Shown here piece after piece: positions 43,861 to 54,925 of a stretch of DNA of 64,000 bases. The notes below the pieces were generated by a model. It had not been told where the DNA came from and ran no database searches. It was given only the letters and a program-made list of their open reading frames with translations. Numbering within the stretch: position 1 is the stretch's first letter; each line of letters begins with the position of its first letter. Where the stretch lies: contig NC_090319.1 in NCBI RefSeq assembly GCF_040869045.1, positions 382,803,601 through 382,867,600 of the forward strand. The letters are read 5' to 3'. Source of the stretch: Eurosta solidaginis. Its lineage: Eukaryota > Arthropoda > Insecta > Diptera > Tephritidae. The position numbers were made by a program, and so were the translations under genes.

Positions 43861-45387
43861 ACCGCCACCCCGTATAGCAATATTGGCCTAACTATGGCCG
43901 TGTATACCCAATGTACTATCATAGGAGACATACCCCATTTCCGCCCAATTGTCCCTTTACATGTGTAGAGGGCAGCCGTGGCCTTACGGACACGTTCGGT
44001 GGTGTTTTGTGTCCAGTTCAATTTCTTATCAAGTGTGAGCCCTAGATAGTTGGCGGACTTACTTAACTTAAGCACTGGATTTAAGAGACGGGGTACCTTA
44101 TACCTCCTCGTAAAGAGCACCAGCTCCGTTTTATTTGGGTTCACGCCCAGACCATTATCAACGGCCCATGCTTCGACCCTTCTTAATTCTACCTGCATCA
44201 TATCGTAGAGAGTTTGTGGAAACTTCCCACTTATCACCAAGGCAAGGTCGTCAGCATATGCTATAGCTTTACAGCCCCTCCCCTCTTCCATGTCCCTTAG
44301 CAGCTTATTCACCGCCAAGACCCACAGTAGAGGGAGTTCCCCTACTGACGAACCTGCTCACCGATATCCCTACTAGTTCTGCCTGTACTACCCTGCATAG
44401 CAACAACTGGTGCACAAGACCCACCAGCTGAGATTCGATGCCCAGATCAGTCAGTACTTTAATGATTGAGTCGGGCTTAATGTTATTGAACGCTCCTTCT
44501 ATGTCTAGGAAGGCTAACAGGCAGTGTTTCTTGAAGGAGAACGATCTCTCTATGCACGATGTAATTTCGTGCAATGCCGTTTTCGTTGATTTACCCTTCA
44601 TATAGGCGTGTTTTGCTTCAGAGAGTTGGTCATTCACTGCCTCCCTGATATATGTTTCCATCAGCCTCTTCATCACCTTTAGTTGAAACGAAGATAGACT
44701 GATGGGTCTGAATTCCTTAGGCTTCGCGTGGCATACTTTGCCTGCCACTTTAGATATTTTCCATGTACGTGGGATGTGGTTTAGTGCCACGACACCTCCT
44801 ATTATAGCATGTAGCCAGCTAGTGCTGCATTCCAGTGATTGTTGCAGTTGTATAGGTGTAACTCCGTCCGGCCGTGGAGTTTTGAATGGTTCAAAAGATT
44901 GGATGGCCCAAGATATTTTATCTCTTGTAATTAGGTTGTGCAATATAGGTTGCACTGTTGCTTGTGTCAAGTTTTGTGTATCCCCTGGTTCGTTCCTAGT
45001 TGCACCTGGAAAGTGTGTATCCAGCAGTAGATCCAGGGTTTCCTCCCCAGTTTCGGTCCACGAACCATCAGGCCTTTGCAAGCATCCTGGGGCCGTATTA
45101 GCCGATCTGGAAAGCACTTTCCTGAGTCTACCCCATTCAGACACTGTTTCCATGCTGCTACAGAAATCTCGCCAGGAGGATCTTTTGGCTTTCCTTAGCT
45201 CAAACTTATAATTTCTAAGATGTTCTTTGTATACTTCCCAAAGCTGATAATCGCCAGAGGCTTTAGCTGCATTGAAAGTGGTCCTACTTAACCTGCGAAG
45301 GTTTTCGATTTGTGAATTCCACCATGGTGGCTTCTTTTTACCCCTTTGAATTCTCTTGGGACAGATTTTCTTTTTGCCTTGCGGCAT
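43842..45387 (-). pseudogene. LINE ORF2 reverse transcriptase (frameshifted)
   Basis: Frame 45387-44305 carries the linker (KKPPWWNSQIENLRR), RT blocks 1-2 (RPISLSSFQLKVMKRLMETY), motif A as FLDIEGAFNNI and motif B as SRGTPSTVG, where GxPQG has become GTPSTVG with a frameshift just after it. Frame 44318-43842 carries motif C as AYADDLALV, then GVNPNKTELVLFTRRYKV, NYLGLTLDKKLNW and LLYGVAVWWP. RT order and the KTELVLF block point to an RNase H-bearing LOA/R1-type element. The broken motif B and the shift at about 44310 mean no activity. Confidence 0.88.
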
Positions 45388-45403
45388 GCCCCCGTGAAGT
45401 TAT

Positions 45404-45900
45404 TTACCAGTCTCTTTCCAGTTCTGGTGTGCTACCTGGCGTTTCGGGTACGCTCTCAAGTGGCAATATCTTAACTAGTTCCCTATTGTATTCTTGCCAG
45501 TTTGTATTTTTAATATTTCTGGTGGCAGCGCTCTGCTTTTTCACCAAGTCTAAGTCGAATTGGATATAAGGATGGTCAGAGAATGAGTGGTCCTTAAGGA
45601 CCCTCCAGAGTCTGACCAACTCCTCCGCATCTTCTGAGACTAAGGTGACATCGAGAACTCCCCTTCTTGTTTGTCCTTCAGTTCCCCTATTGCTTATGGT
45701 TAGTCTAGAGTTTAGGATGAAATCAAATAGTAACTCACCCCTTTCGTTTTCATCATTACTCCCCCAGGTGGAGTATCAGTGCACCTGATGTAGCTTCCAC
45801 CAGCTTCCTGACGGTTGATGTCGGCACCATCTTGTCATGGGCTAGATAAGTTGATGATAGCTTGATTTGACCCATACTTAGGCTCAGGCTGATCGTTGTT
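45404..45900 (-). pseudogene. LINE ORF2 endonuclease remnant (internal deletion)
   Basis: The minus strand reads MGQIKLSSTYLAHDKMVP...VRKLVEATSG, then after a shift WGSNDENERGELLFDFILNS, LTISNRG, VLDVTLVS and HSFSDHPYIQF. SDHP is the last catalytic block of the apurinic-type endonuclease. The stretch that should carry the GDxNxH block is deleted between LVEATSG and WGSND, so the nuclease is dead. It leads into the RT reading frame near 45390. Confidence 0.75.
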
Positions 45901-45955
45901 GTGTCTTCATCAGTAAATAGATGTCAGTCGGAGCAGCAGTGCAGCGGAAGCTGCT

Positions 45956-47050
45956 TTACTGTGGTACAAGTTTATCTGAAGGACCCGCACCAACATCGCA
46001 CACTTTCTCTCCCTCCTTCAGCGTGGAGTTAGCCACATCCTCCATCATCAGCTCCTCCTCCGTGTAATGCAGGTGTAACTCGCCTATCCCCATGGATGAG
46101 GTAGACGAGGCGTAGCCGTCCAGCGTATCCGGCTCACCCCCATCTGCGTTCGTAACCACGTCCTCGTCGCTACCTTCTTCTTCTGGCTCCACCTCGGATG
46201 CCAAGTTCCTAGCGGCGTTGACGTCGTTACTGTAGACTCTTGCAGTCACGGTGTCTAAACCATCATTTATCTCACCTTCAGTTTTCCTCAATACTGTCAG
46301 CGATTCCTCACTCAGTAGGAGGACAGCCTGACGTGTAGCTCTGTCCCCCTTCTCCACGCTGACAACTCTCCAATTGGCGGCTGGCAGCGTCGGGTTGAGG
46401 ATCCTTATCATGCTGAGTATCCTCTCTGGTTCAGCTGGTTTTGCCGGTAGCAGCACCCTTTCTCGTTGCTGTGACGGTATGTCTTTGAAACCAACCGCCC
46501 TGAACTTCGCTCCAGTGTAGACTTCACCGACAGACTCTACCGCCTTTTTGTATATAGCCGCGGTCCTCTCGTCTCCGCATGCCACGACTTTGATGCTACC
46601 CTGGAACCACCCTGCGTCCTTGCATACCGGTGGCGGTCCATGTACTATATTTACCTGTTGTTGTTGTTGTTGCAGCGATATGGTTACTCCCCCAAGGCTT
46701 TAGGGAATGTTATCGATGTGATGGTCCTTTGATGTATCTGGCCACATTAAACCTTCAAGCCATCCCTCCCTCCCCATCCCCAAAGTTCCATGAGCAGTTT
46801 GGGGTCGCCAGAACCTCGTCTGTTAGTGAAACGGGATTCGCCGCAGATAGGTGAGGTTGGCAATTGGGTTTGGAGAAGATATATATAGCGCTGTCAACCT
46901 GAAGAGTTGCGCTGCACAGCCCCTTGAATATGGTATTTTACTCGCCTCTACCGCGGGTATATTCTGACCCCCTAATCCGCTGGGGAACTATATTTACCTC
47001 ACTCTTAGGTCTATCTCTCAGGAGTAAAACCATTATTCCTCAGTATTCCT
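45956..47050 (-). pseudogene. LINE ORF1 C-terminal part, split by a SINE-like insertion
   Basis: The minus frame 46643-45956 reads VNIVHGPPPVCKDAGWFQGS then VACGDERTAAIYKKAVESVG and ends with an acidic Ser-rich tail and a stop at 45956. Across the 330-bp insert (46657-46986) the same frame continues upstream as LLLRDRPKSE near 47030-47000; a TGA lies just beyond at about 47050. The block VACGDERTAAIYKKAVE followed by ERILSMIRILNPTLPAANWR resembles the DUF4780-type domain I associate with ORF1 of such LINEs. The 5' part of the element is missing. Confidence 0.7.
46657..46986 (-). mobile_element. Jockey-tailed SINE-like element, copy 4, inserted in LINE ORF1 with 13-bp TSD
   Basis: A 330-bp insertion. 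The target-site duplication ACTATATTTACCT is present at 46644-46656 and 46987-46999. The left edge is the reverse tail GTTGTTGTTGTTGCAGCGAT; inside are the hairpin, ATCGATGTGATGGTCC and the 5' block CCGCGG...CAGCGGATT. Removing the insert plus one duplication rejoins an open reading frame of the host LINE (PKSEVNIVHGPPPVCKDAGW). Confidence 0.85.
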
Positions 47051-47699
47051 CTGCTTATGCCAGTTTTTGCTGAAATTATACACATTTGCCTATATGTATA
47101 TAACCCTCAACACAAACTCACACTGCCCAAGAGTACCTATCTTTTAGGTCCTTGACTGCAGCCACACAACCGTTAGTTACTTGTTGCAAGTCTCTTTTGT
47201 ATTTTAACAGCAAATTGCAATTTTAGCAGCAACAATTTATTTAATTGCAAAATGCTATTAATTCCATTGCGCAATAATTATTTCCGTTTACAATGGGCGA
47301 TGGGCGTGTATGGATTGCAGATTGCAGATTGCAGTAAATTTACATGTTTTTGTTTTTTTGCTGGTTATTTTACGCACATTTATACAATTGTGGTTAACAC
47401 TTTCAATGTGTGAAAATGTATATTTATTAACTGTTAGGAAAAATGCTTTTATTTAAAATATAAAAATAAATTACATTTGTGGATGCGGCGTAGGTTTAAA
47501 AAACATATTACTGTTATGTTGGTCACTTTGGTCAGCAATAATATTTTAACTACTCGAATTACGAGTGCGGTTAAAAGTTCGTAAAATGAAACCAGACATA
47601 TGTGCAACAACATATGCACATTAGACGGTCCACGAATGTGTACACGTTTGTACGTTATTACGTTTATGTGATTCTACGCTACGCCTATAAGCCTGCTAC
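47051..47699. other. Unique AT-rich intergenic DNA
   Basis: 47200-47345 (GCAAATTGCAATTTTAGCAG, ATTTATTTAATTGC, CGCAATAATTATTTCC, then GATTGCAGATTGCAGATTGC) is dense in TTAATT/ATAATTA words and could be regulatory. No gene. Confidence 0.35.
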
Positions 47700-47890
47700 A
47701 ATATATTGTGTCATTTTAGGCTTGGGAGGTTGCGGAAGGGCCCAGAAGGTTCAATGTGTTCATATATAATCGTTCTCGAAAATTGTCGGGCTTGTACATT
47801 AATGCTTGTTACTGGAAGGATCATCAACATTGATAACACAACCCAAAACCTTCGGAGCGTGTATTTATCGCTACAAGAACAACAACACCA
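47700..47890 (+). mobile_element. Jockey-tailed SINE-like element, copy 5 (3' half)
   Basis: Shared blocks are GAAGGTTCAATGTG, CGGGCTTGTACATTAATG, ATTGATAACAC, CCAAAACCTTCGG and TATCGCTACAAGAACAACA. The hairpin is degraded on its left arm. It is older than copies 2 and 4 by divergence. Confidence 0.6.
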
Positions 47891-48479
47891 CTACCTTGCG
47901 AACATGATTTCACGTCTATATTTGCCTTGAACGAGATTCGGGCTAATGTACTTATATACATATTTCGACTTTTATATTTTATGGAGCAATTACAATATGC
48001 AATCACACTTCATTGCAACATGGTCAATATTCAGCGGATAAAAATTTCATCCAAACCCATTAATTGCAATTTACATATTTCCATACACCTACCTGCATAC
48101 ATACATACATATGCATACACACATATTCACGTTCATAATTACACACTTATAAATATGCACTGTAATATTGGATTATACAATTTAAAGAAACGAAAGTTTT
48201 TGGCTGTTAATAACAATTGCTCTTACTTAAAATTTAATAGCAATTATTGGCTTGAATCCACCGTGGTGGATGTCGCGGCAGTAATCCACTACGAGGACAA
48301 CCACAACTATTTTTATATGTATATCAAACAAATGCAGCAAACTACTTCACAACCAGTCCAAGCCCCATGTCAACTGTCTTTTTCCGGTATAAGCAACGAT
48401 ATGGGGATATCGTACGAGATATCAATAGACAGATTTCGCAATATTCATATCATTGTTAAAATAACTGGCACCTATTGGG

Positions 48480-49450
48480 AGTACCAAAAAAGGTCAAGTC
48501 TTCCTTCACCTGCCTCTCCTAACTCAGTGAAGGTCTCCCCCTTTTCCTTTGCTTTTAGATGCGGATGTCGATTGAAATACGTTCTTGGCCGAAGCGCCTT
48601 TGTCCATTCGCATAACATGACTTAGCCAGCGAAGCCAGCACCATCTTAATATTTGCGTAAAGCTCATCATTACACCGCCTTCAATATTCGACGTCGGCAC
48701 AATGGACAGGACCGTAAACCTTCCGAAGAGATTTTCTCTCGACCACTAAAAGAGTCACCACATCTTCTCCCGACACCGTCTATGACTCCAAACCATATAT
48801 GACGACAGATATGATAAAATGTCCGTCAAGAGGGGACTTAACTTTTCAGTTGGCTACTCAGTCCAAAGTAGCACGTTTTGGCAAAAGTTATTATTCATTT
48901 AATGTCTCAGTTGAAATTACTTTCGCCGTTAATTCTGGTACCCAGATATACGAAATCATACTTCGCCTTTTCCTTATTTACCGCAAACCCACTTTTTTGT
49001 CTTTTTTATACAATCCAGATAAAACATTAGTTATGGCGCCTATTTTAATGCGAATTATTTCATTTATCTTCTTCAACATCAGGTTAAAGGAATAGCACGA
49101 AAGGCTGCAAAGCGCTTTTAGCTTTATTGCGAGCTTAAATTCAGACATAGCAGCTTACAAGCAACTCATTATCCCGTTGTCAAAGGCTACTTTGAGTTCG
49201 ACAAAAGTATGGTGTGTACCGACTCTAATCGTGAGTCTTCTCCAAAACCCGGCATGTCGTGAAGATATGCTGAGTATGGTAGATAGAACCTTATTCAACA
49301 CATTGGGCAAAGCACACTTAAGCTTCAATCTGGAGGCATGCTCTCGTCCGACCATATTTTGCACAGGAGTTAATGCGTTTACCAGCTCTTCGCCTCCGTT
49401 GTCCGGCGCATTGGAATTCGGGTGCAGAAACGTCTTTACCGTCATTAGCG
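48480..49450 (-). pseudogene. Decayed LINE RT remnant
   Basis: On the minus strand, THHTFVELKVAFDNG (motif A: DFxxAFD type, Asp replaced by Glu) lies near 49190. Then come FNLMLKKINEIIRIKIG near 49080 and KYDFVYLGTRI near 48950, and finally CYFGLSSQLKS, with the tail LYANIKMV and RGRPS-like pieces down to 48482. The order matches the LINE family at 53995-54704. Many frameshifts and stops. The apparent plus-strand frame 47927-48625 that overlaps it is a shadow. Confidence 0.65.
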
Positions 49451-51413
49451 ATTAGAATATTGGGCTCGTTCCTTAGCCAGAAATGTAGAGATATGCTCCC
49501 TTTACAGCTTAAGCACAGTTCGTACGTCAATTACCAGGTCACCATTTTTATTCTGCAGGAATCTGCCCCGGGCTTGAAACCGGATTTTTTAGTTCGGACC
49601 ATATTTCTCTCAGCCAGCTGTGAAGCTCCTCCTAAATTAGCATCTCTCTTCACGCTCCAATATACTGCACGTTGTCACGTCCATACTCAGCGTGGCCCTA
49701 TGAGCAGCGCCCTTCTTTTCCAAGGCAACACGACATTCCTTATCGTACTAGTTCTTTTATCACGCTCTTTTGAAACCTATGGGGTCCACACGCTGAGCGA
49801 AATCTATGGCTAAATGAAAACGCATAATCCTATCCCATCAATAAATATTTATATACTATCCATGTTCTTATGATAATTCAATATTAAAGCGGTATCTATA
49901 CAAACTATTTGTAAGAAATACATTTGGGTGGGAAAATAGGTCAGAAAAATGGATCGAACATTTGTCCACGCCCATATATCTACACATAAGTATTTCAAGT
50001 TGCTGAATCCTAGTCCAACGTGCGTTTAGAATTTTATTTTGTTTGGCAGTATAATGAATGTTGAAGATTTAGTTAGGTATGCATGTAATTAGAATTAAGA
50101 GACATGCTGTCTGATTTGCTTGCAAACATTACTTCTGTTTAGGAAAAATATTTAGGAGCTTAAAACTATTTAAAAGGATGCTTGAGATAATACCACTAAG
50201 TACTTGTTTTGCGCTATGTGCACCCAACTTAAACTGAATGTTATTTCACATTGAGGTGTCCTTAAGTACAAACTACTAAAGATTATTAGTTGAAAAAATA
50301 ACTAAGTAAGTCCAGTCTACTTATTCAATACTCCAAAATTTCTACATAAATAAGTATTTGTGGCTTTGTAGACAAGTAGGCACTGTAATTCGGGTCATTT
50401 ACCATTCAGGTGTCACAAAATAATAGACAATTGTCAACGAGCGCATAATCGCATGTGATCCTCCCACGCTACTCCTGTTTTGCACATGACGAGTGCTCTA
50501 CTAACACGCCTTTGAACTTAACTGCGCTTACCGAATTTTTGTTACATATTCGATTCTTATAAATAGAGGAAAATCTGCTTACAGGGATAAAAGGATTTGC
50601 GATCATGCACAATCCACTTCATGCTTGAGCACTTCCACTTCAAAGTCTCATAGCAGAATACTCACATGACTATCACATCACCTTGTCCTATGAGTGGCGC
50701 AATTGTCACATTGTCCTCTATATTTATTTAAGAGATGTTAAAGATACGAGTGTAGGTAATATATATTTGTAACAATTGATTGTACTTAGATTTGTAGACT
50801 TAACCTTTGTTATATGTTCTGTGTTTTTGCAAATTGCCGCCCTTTTGTTAAAATTTACAAAATTGGTTGCATTTTGTTGTAGAACTATTGAGTGTTAGCA
50901 ATGTCACCGATCGTTTGGTAGATTAGCCATTGCAAGATTTTTGCTAATGGTGACACATTATTTTCTTTGCCTATGTGGTACGGTTTGTTTTTCTGTTATC
51001 GCACTTATGTATGTAGTTTTTCTCCTTTTTTTGCTTGAAATTTGAGACTCTGATTTATGTTACGAGTTAATTAAGGAAGTGTTGAGTACAAAATGTACAA
51101 CAGCTGATGTTATCAAAATAATGAGAACGTATTGTCTTTCACGCCCTTTTATTTGCTTGATATTTAAGATGCTTCTCTGTCAAATGATTACTAATTTAGT
51201 CCGAGATCTTTTCCAATGTACAAATGTCATCTTTCGAAGAAAGAAATTAATTTAACATGGCTCTCGAAATGCGGTTTTTTCAAGAAAACTCCTAACATTT
51301 TAGCCGCATTTTAACTTCAAATTAAAAGACTGTAGAGCTAAAAAGGGCATAGGAAGGAAATAAGGAGTTTCTCCAGACAAAAGCATTGGGGGTTTAATTT
51401 AAAAAATGGAATG
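49451..51413. other. Intergenic DNA, nothing recognised
   Basis: 49450-49820 may be a further decayed part of the LINE remnant at 48480-49450, but I cannot align it. 49820-51413 is unique AT-rich sequence. Confidence 0.4.
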
Positions 51414-51425
51414 TTAAATACCCAA

Positions 51426-51795
51426 AAAATAAATAAATGTAAGGCGCGATAACCTCCGAAGAGATCTAAGGCCGAGCTTCTCTTCCAATTTGCGTCGTGC
51501 TCCTTTTGACTTGTCCCTTAAATTGGCCGGACGGGACCTACATGTTTTATGCCGACTCCGAACGGCATCTGCAAGGCAGATGAGTTTTCACAGAGAGCTT
51601 TTCATGGCAGAAATATACCCGGAACGCTTGCCAAACACTGCCGAGGGGCGACCCCGCTAAGAAAAATGTTCTTCTAATTGAAAAACCTCATTTGTAAAAT
51701 TTTGATGTTGCTTTGCCCGGGGTGTGAACCCAGGGCATACGGTGTGGCAGGCGGAGCACGCTACCATCACACCACGGTGGCCGCCAGATACCAGA
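51426..51795 (-). mobile_element. tRNA-derived SINE, best-preserved copy, with 12-bp TSD
   Basis: Read on the minus strand: GGCGGCCACCGTGGTGTGAT, the A-box GATGGTAGCGTGC, the B-box GGGTTCACACC, a body with CTTGCAGATGCCGTTCGG and GACGGGACC in complement, and an ATTTATTTATT tail. TTAAATACCCAA flanks it at 51414-51425 and 51796-51807, consistent with target-primed reverse transcription. This copy can serve as the family reference in this window. Confidence 0.85.
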
Positions 51796-52259
51796 TTAAA
51801 TACCCAAGGTCGAACTAATAAGAAGGAGTTAAACAAATTTCGAGCACCACCTTTATAAAAATTAATGAAAACGCAGCAAAAGCCATTAAGATACAAAACT
51901 ATAAAATTTGACCGCAATTATCAAACATGCTCACATATGTTACTTAAAACCAATCTAGATTGAAAACTTCGTAGTAAAGCAGATACTGAACGCCTATAAA
52001 ATAAATAGCTTTGTTGCTAATAAGCTGTATACAATACTTAGTTTTTGTTAAAATATCTTATCTTATTTCTATCTTATTCTCTCCTTCCATTCCATGATAG
52101 CTTACTGGGAAGGTACTTAAAAGGTTTCCTCTTTCGTACCATTTTTCTAAAACTTCGATACATGCGTCTACCAGCGGAACTTTATGTCATGGATATTGCA
52201 GTCGTTTTTGCTTTGCAAAACAGTTTGATATTTGAAGCTCTTAGCTTTTAAACAAGTTA

Positions 52260-53000
52260 TCAAAGATTCCAAATCTCTTATGATTTTAAGTATTTCAACC
52301 TGTGCACCACCTAGTGAAATTTTTTTTCACTTAATACAGTGTCAAAGTGTGTTGAGCTATGTGACAGGTTTTAAGTTCCTAGATCAGTGAGAAGTTACTT
52401 AAAAAGTTAACGCAATAGTTCACATGATCTAACTGGATTTTCTAAATATCTCGATCTCTTCCCCATCTAAAATATTTTTTTAACCTGAAGTTTACAATCT
52501 AGTAGGACCCTTAGCTATGTTCGAAGTTTCAGGTTCCTAGGTTATTAAGAAGTTACCTAAAAACCGATCTCAAAATTCCATAGCTAGTATGAATTTTTCA
52601 ATTATCTGAACCCGTGCTTCTCCTAGCGGATTTTTTTTTTCTCAGTTTATTGCATTGTCGCTGTGCCTTGAACTATGTAGGCGTCTAGTTCAAAGAGAAG
52701 CTACTTAAAACTAGATCGCCAGATTCCAAATGCTCTAAATGGATCTTTTGAATATATATAATATCTCAAAAATTGTATCCTTCATAAATATTACAGTTTA
52801 GTATGGTCCTAAGCTATTTTCAAAGTCGGAGGTCTCTAGGTTATTTTGAAGTTACTTAAAACTCTGAAGCAAAATTTCCAAAAAAAAAATTTATTTCACG
52901 ATCCCTTCGACACCTAGTGAAAGTTTGTTTTACCTTCATTTTGCATTGTAATCAGGTTCTGAAGTATCTCTGCAAAACAAATGGAAGACGGTCAAGCAAA
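52260..53000. repeat. Degenerate tandem array, period about 155 bp
   Basis: AGAAGTTACTTAAAA-like landmarks recur near 52390, 52548, 52695 and 52850, each preceded by a CCTAGGTTATT or CCTAGATCAG block and followed by GATCT(A/C). CACCTAGTGAAA recurs at 52308 and 52910. Units are strongly diverged, so this is an old array. Confidence 0.6.
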
Positions 53001-53628
53001 GCGACAGTTTCATATTACAAGTTTAATGACTACCTCCGAACTAATCTTACCGTATGCAGATCGGGACAGTTGGTGGCAACATTTGTGCTTTTAGAGCTGA
53101 AGTCTGAGTTATAGATATTAAAATTTATTAATCAAAAGATGCGGCTATTTCAAAACCACCTACTGAAGCTGAAAATACTGCGAGGGTACAGAACTAGAAC
53201 TAGTACCGTCTCTTAAAGCTATAGCTCTGTGTTGATTTGGAACTATGAAGATGAAAGAGACCTAATATAATGTAAGCAAAAAGTTCACATGCATATGTAG
53301 GAAAATTCCTGTAACGATCATACAAAAATATGTAATATGTAATTATTTCGGTGAATTTGTAATATGATAGTATTGAGATGAGATCTTTTTAGCTGACGCC
53401 ATAGACGTCTGTAGGTAAGTAAACTCGCTCGCAGCAATGGAAAAGAATAAATGTTAAAATGAGCAATCAAATTAATTTATCAAGGCGGAGGAATAAAGAA
53501 ATAGATAAAATCGTCATCAAAGCAAATACCGATACCTATTAAGTGTAGTTTTTGTTGTTTTTGTTTTTTTGTGTTGTTGAAAGTGAGAGGCGCCTAATCG
53601 ATTGCACCCAAGTGCAAAGTATTCATAG

Positions 53629-54917
53629 TAGTGGTGGGTAATGACACTATTTTTTGAGTGTTAACACAGTAGCACAGGCACACTTTGAAGTGTAAACACA
53701 TTGTGTTGACACAATTGTGTTATAACTGATTATCGAAAGTCGATATGAGTATTGGCACAATATCAGAGCACAGTACTGTGTTACTTACTTCTAACGCCAC
53801 GTTTGACGCCATTTATAAAGTAAATCATGGCAACATTTATCTTCTTGCATACTCCCATGTTTAGGGAATCTACGTTATATAACCACAACTTTTGTTTAAA
53901 TAGAACATTTTCAACTTAGAGTATACATTTTGTGCCCACTTCTTTTAAACGTAATACACAGGCAAGATTATGAGTACAATCAACACACAAGCAACAAACA
54001 AACAGTCATCGAGCAAAGAGTCAGCGCATATGCGCCATGGCAACCACGCTACTGTTGGCAGCCATAATTTCGAAATAGTAAAAGACTTCGTTTATTTGGG
54101 AACCAGCATCAACACTAGCAACAACATCAGCACTGAAATCCAGCGAAGAATCAATCTTGCCAATAAATGCTACTTTGGACTAGGTAGGCAATTGAAAAGT
54201 AAAGTCCTCTCTCGGCGAACGAAAATCATACTCTACAAGTCACTTATCGTACCCGTCCTGCTATATGGGGCAGAAGCATGGACCATGACAACAGCAGATG
54301 AAGCGGCTTTGGGAGTGTTCGAGAGAAAAGTTCTTCGAAAGATTTATGGACCTCTACGCGTTGGCGATGGCGAGTACCGAAGAAGATTTAATGATGAGCT
54401 GTACGAGCTATACGCAGACATCAACATAGTCCAGCGAATTAAAACGCAGCGGCTGCGCTGGCTAGGTCATGTTATGCGAATGAAAGATGATGCTCCGGCC
54501 AAGAAAGTGTTTCTATCGGAACCCGCCTATGGAAGCAGAGGTAGAGGGCGGCCCCCACTCCGTTGGAAGGACCAGGTGGAAAACGATTTAAACTCCCTTG
54601 GTGTGACCAATTGGCGCCGGTTGGCGGAGCGAAGGAGCGACTGGCGCGCCTTGTTGGACGGCCATAACCGTTTAGACGGTTAAGCGCCAATTAAGTAAGT
54701 AAGTAACACACAAGCAAAACACAAGCACAATGGACTATGTATGCATGAATGTGCACTTACGATCTGAGTGTCATTCTCTGTGCTATAGAAACAGTAAGCT
54801 TTGTGCCATCGAGTGTGCCACTGTGTTATAAATTAATCGATAAGTGTGCGTGTGAGTGCCGCACATTACTGAGTGTTAACACAATAACACAGCACAGTGC
54901 TGTGTTACTCAGCCTTA
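53629..54917. mobile_element. hAT-like non-autonomous element with 8-bp TSD, host of a LINE insertion
   Basis: ATTCATAG flanks it at 53621-53628 and 54918-54925. Ends are TAGTGGTGGGTAATGACAC and, reversed, TAAGGCTGAGTAACAC. Inside, GAGTGTTAACACA and AGCACAGT(A/G)CTGTGTTA occur on both sides in inverted order. Without the LINE and one TSD copy it is about 566 bp. The 8-bp duplication and hAT-like ends make hAT most likely. No transposase. Confidence 0.7.
53995..54704 (+). mobile_element. 5'-truncated LINE (RT C-terminal region) with 13-bp TSD
   Basis: A 710-bp insertion with AACACACAAGCAA at 53982-53994 and 54705-54717. Its frame (to the TAA at about 54681) reads FVYLGTSINTSNNISTEIQR, RTKIILYKSLIVPVLLYGAE, RRFNDELYELYADINIVQRI, LRWLGHVMRM and RGRPPLRWKDQV, the C-terminal segment of RT-bearing LINEs often annotated as endonuclease-reverse transcriptase. 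There is no stop inside the retained coding part, so it is young. The 3' end is a short TAAG tandem (TTAAGTAAGTAAGTAA). The true frame starts upstream of the breakpoint; the ATG at 53970 belongs to flanking DNA. Confidence 0.85.
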
Positions 54918-54925
54918 ATTCATAG

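Noticed and set aside
44702..45211. A 169-codon plus-strand gene
   Set aside because: It is antisense to the clear LINE reverse transcriptase frame.
47927..48625. A 232-codon plus-strand gene
   Set aside because: It runs through microsatellite-like sequence and antisense to a decayed LINE RT. No domain is seen.
49373..49813. A 146-codon plus-strand gene
   Set aside because: It overlaps, on the opposite strand, the RT remnant at 48480-49450. No recognisable domain or neighbours.
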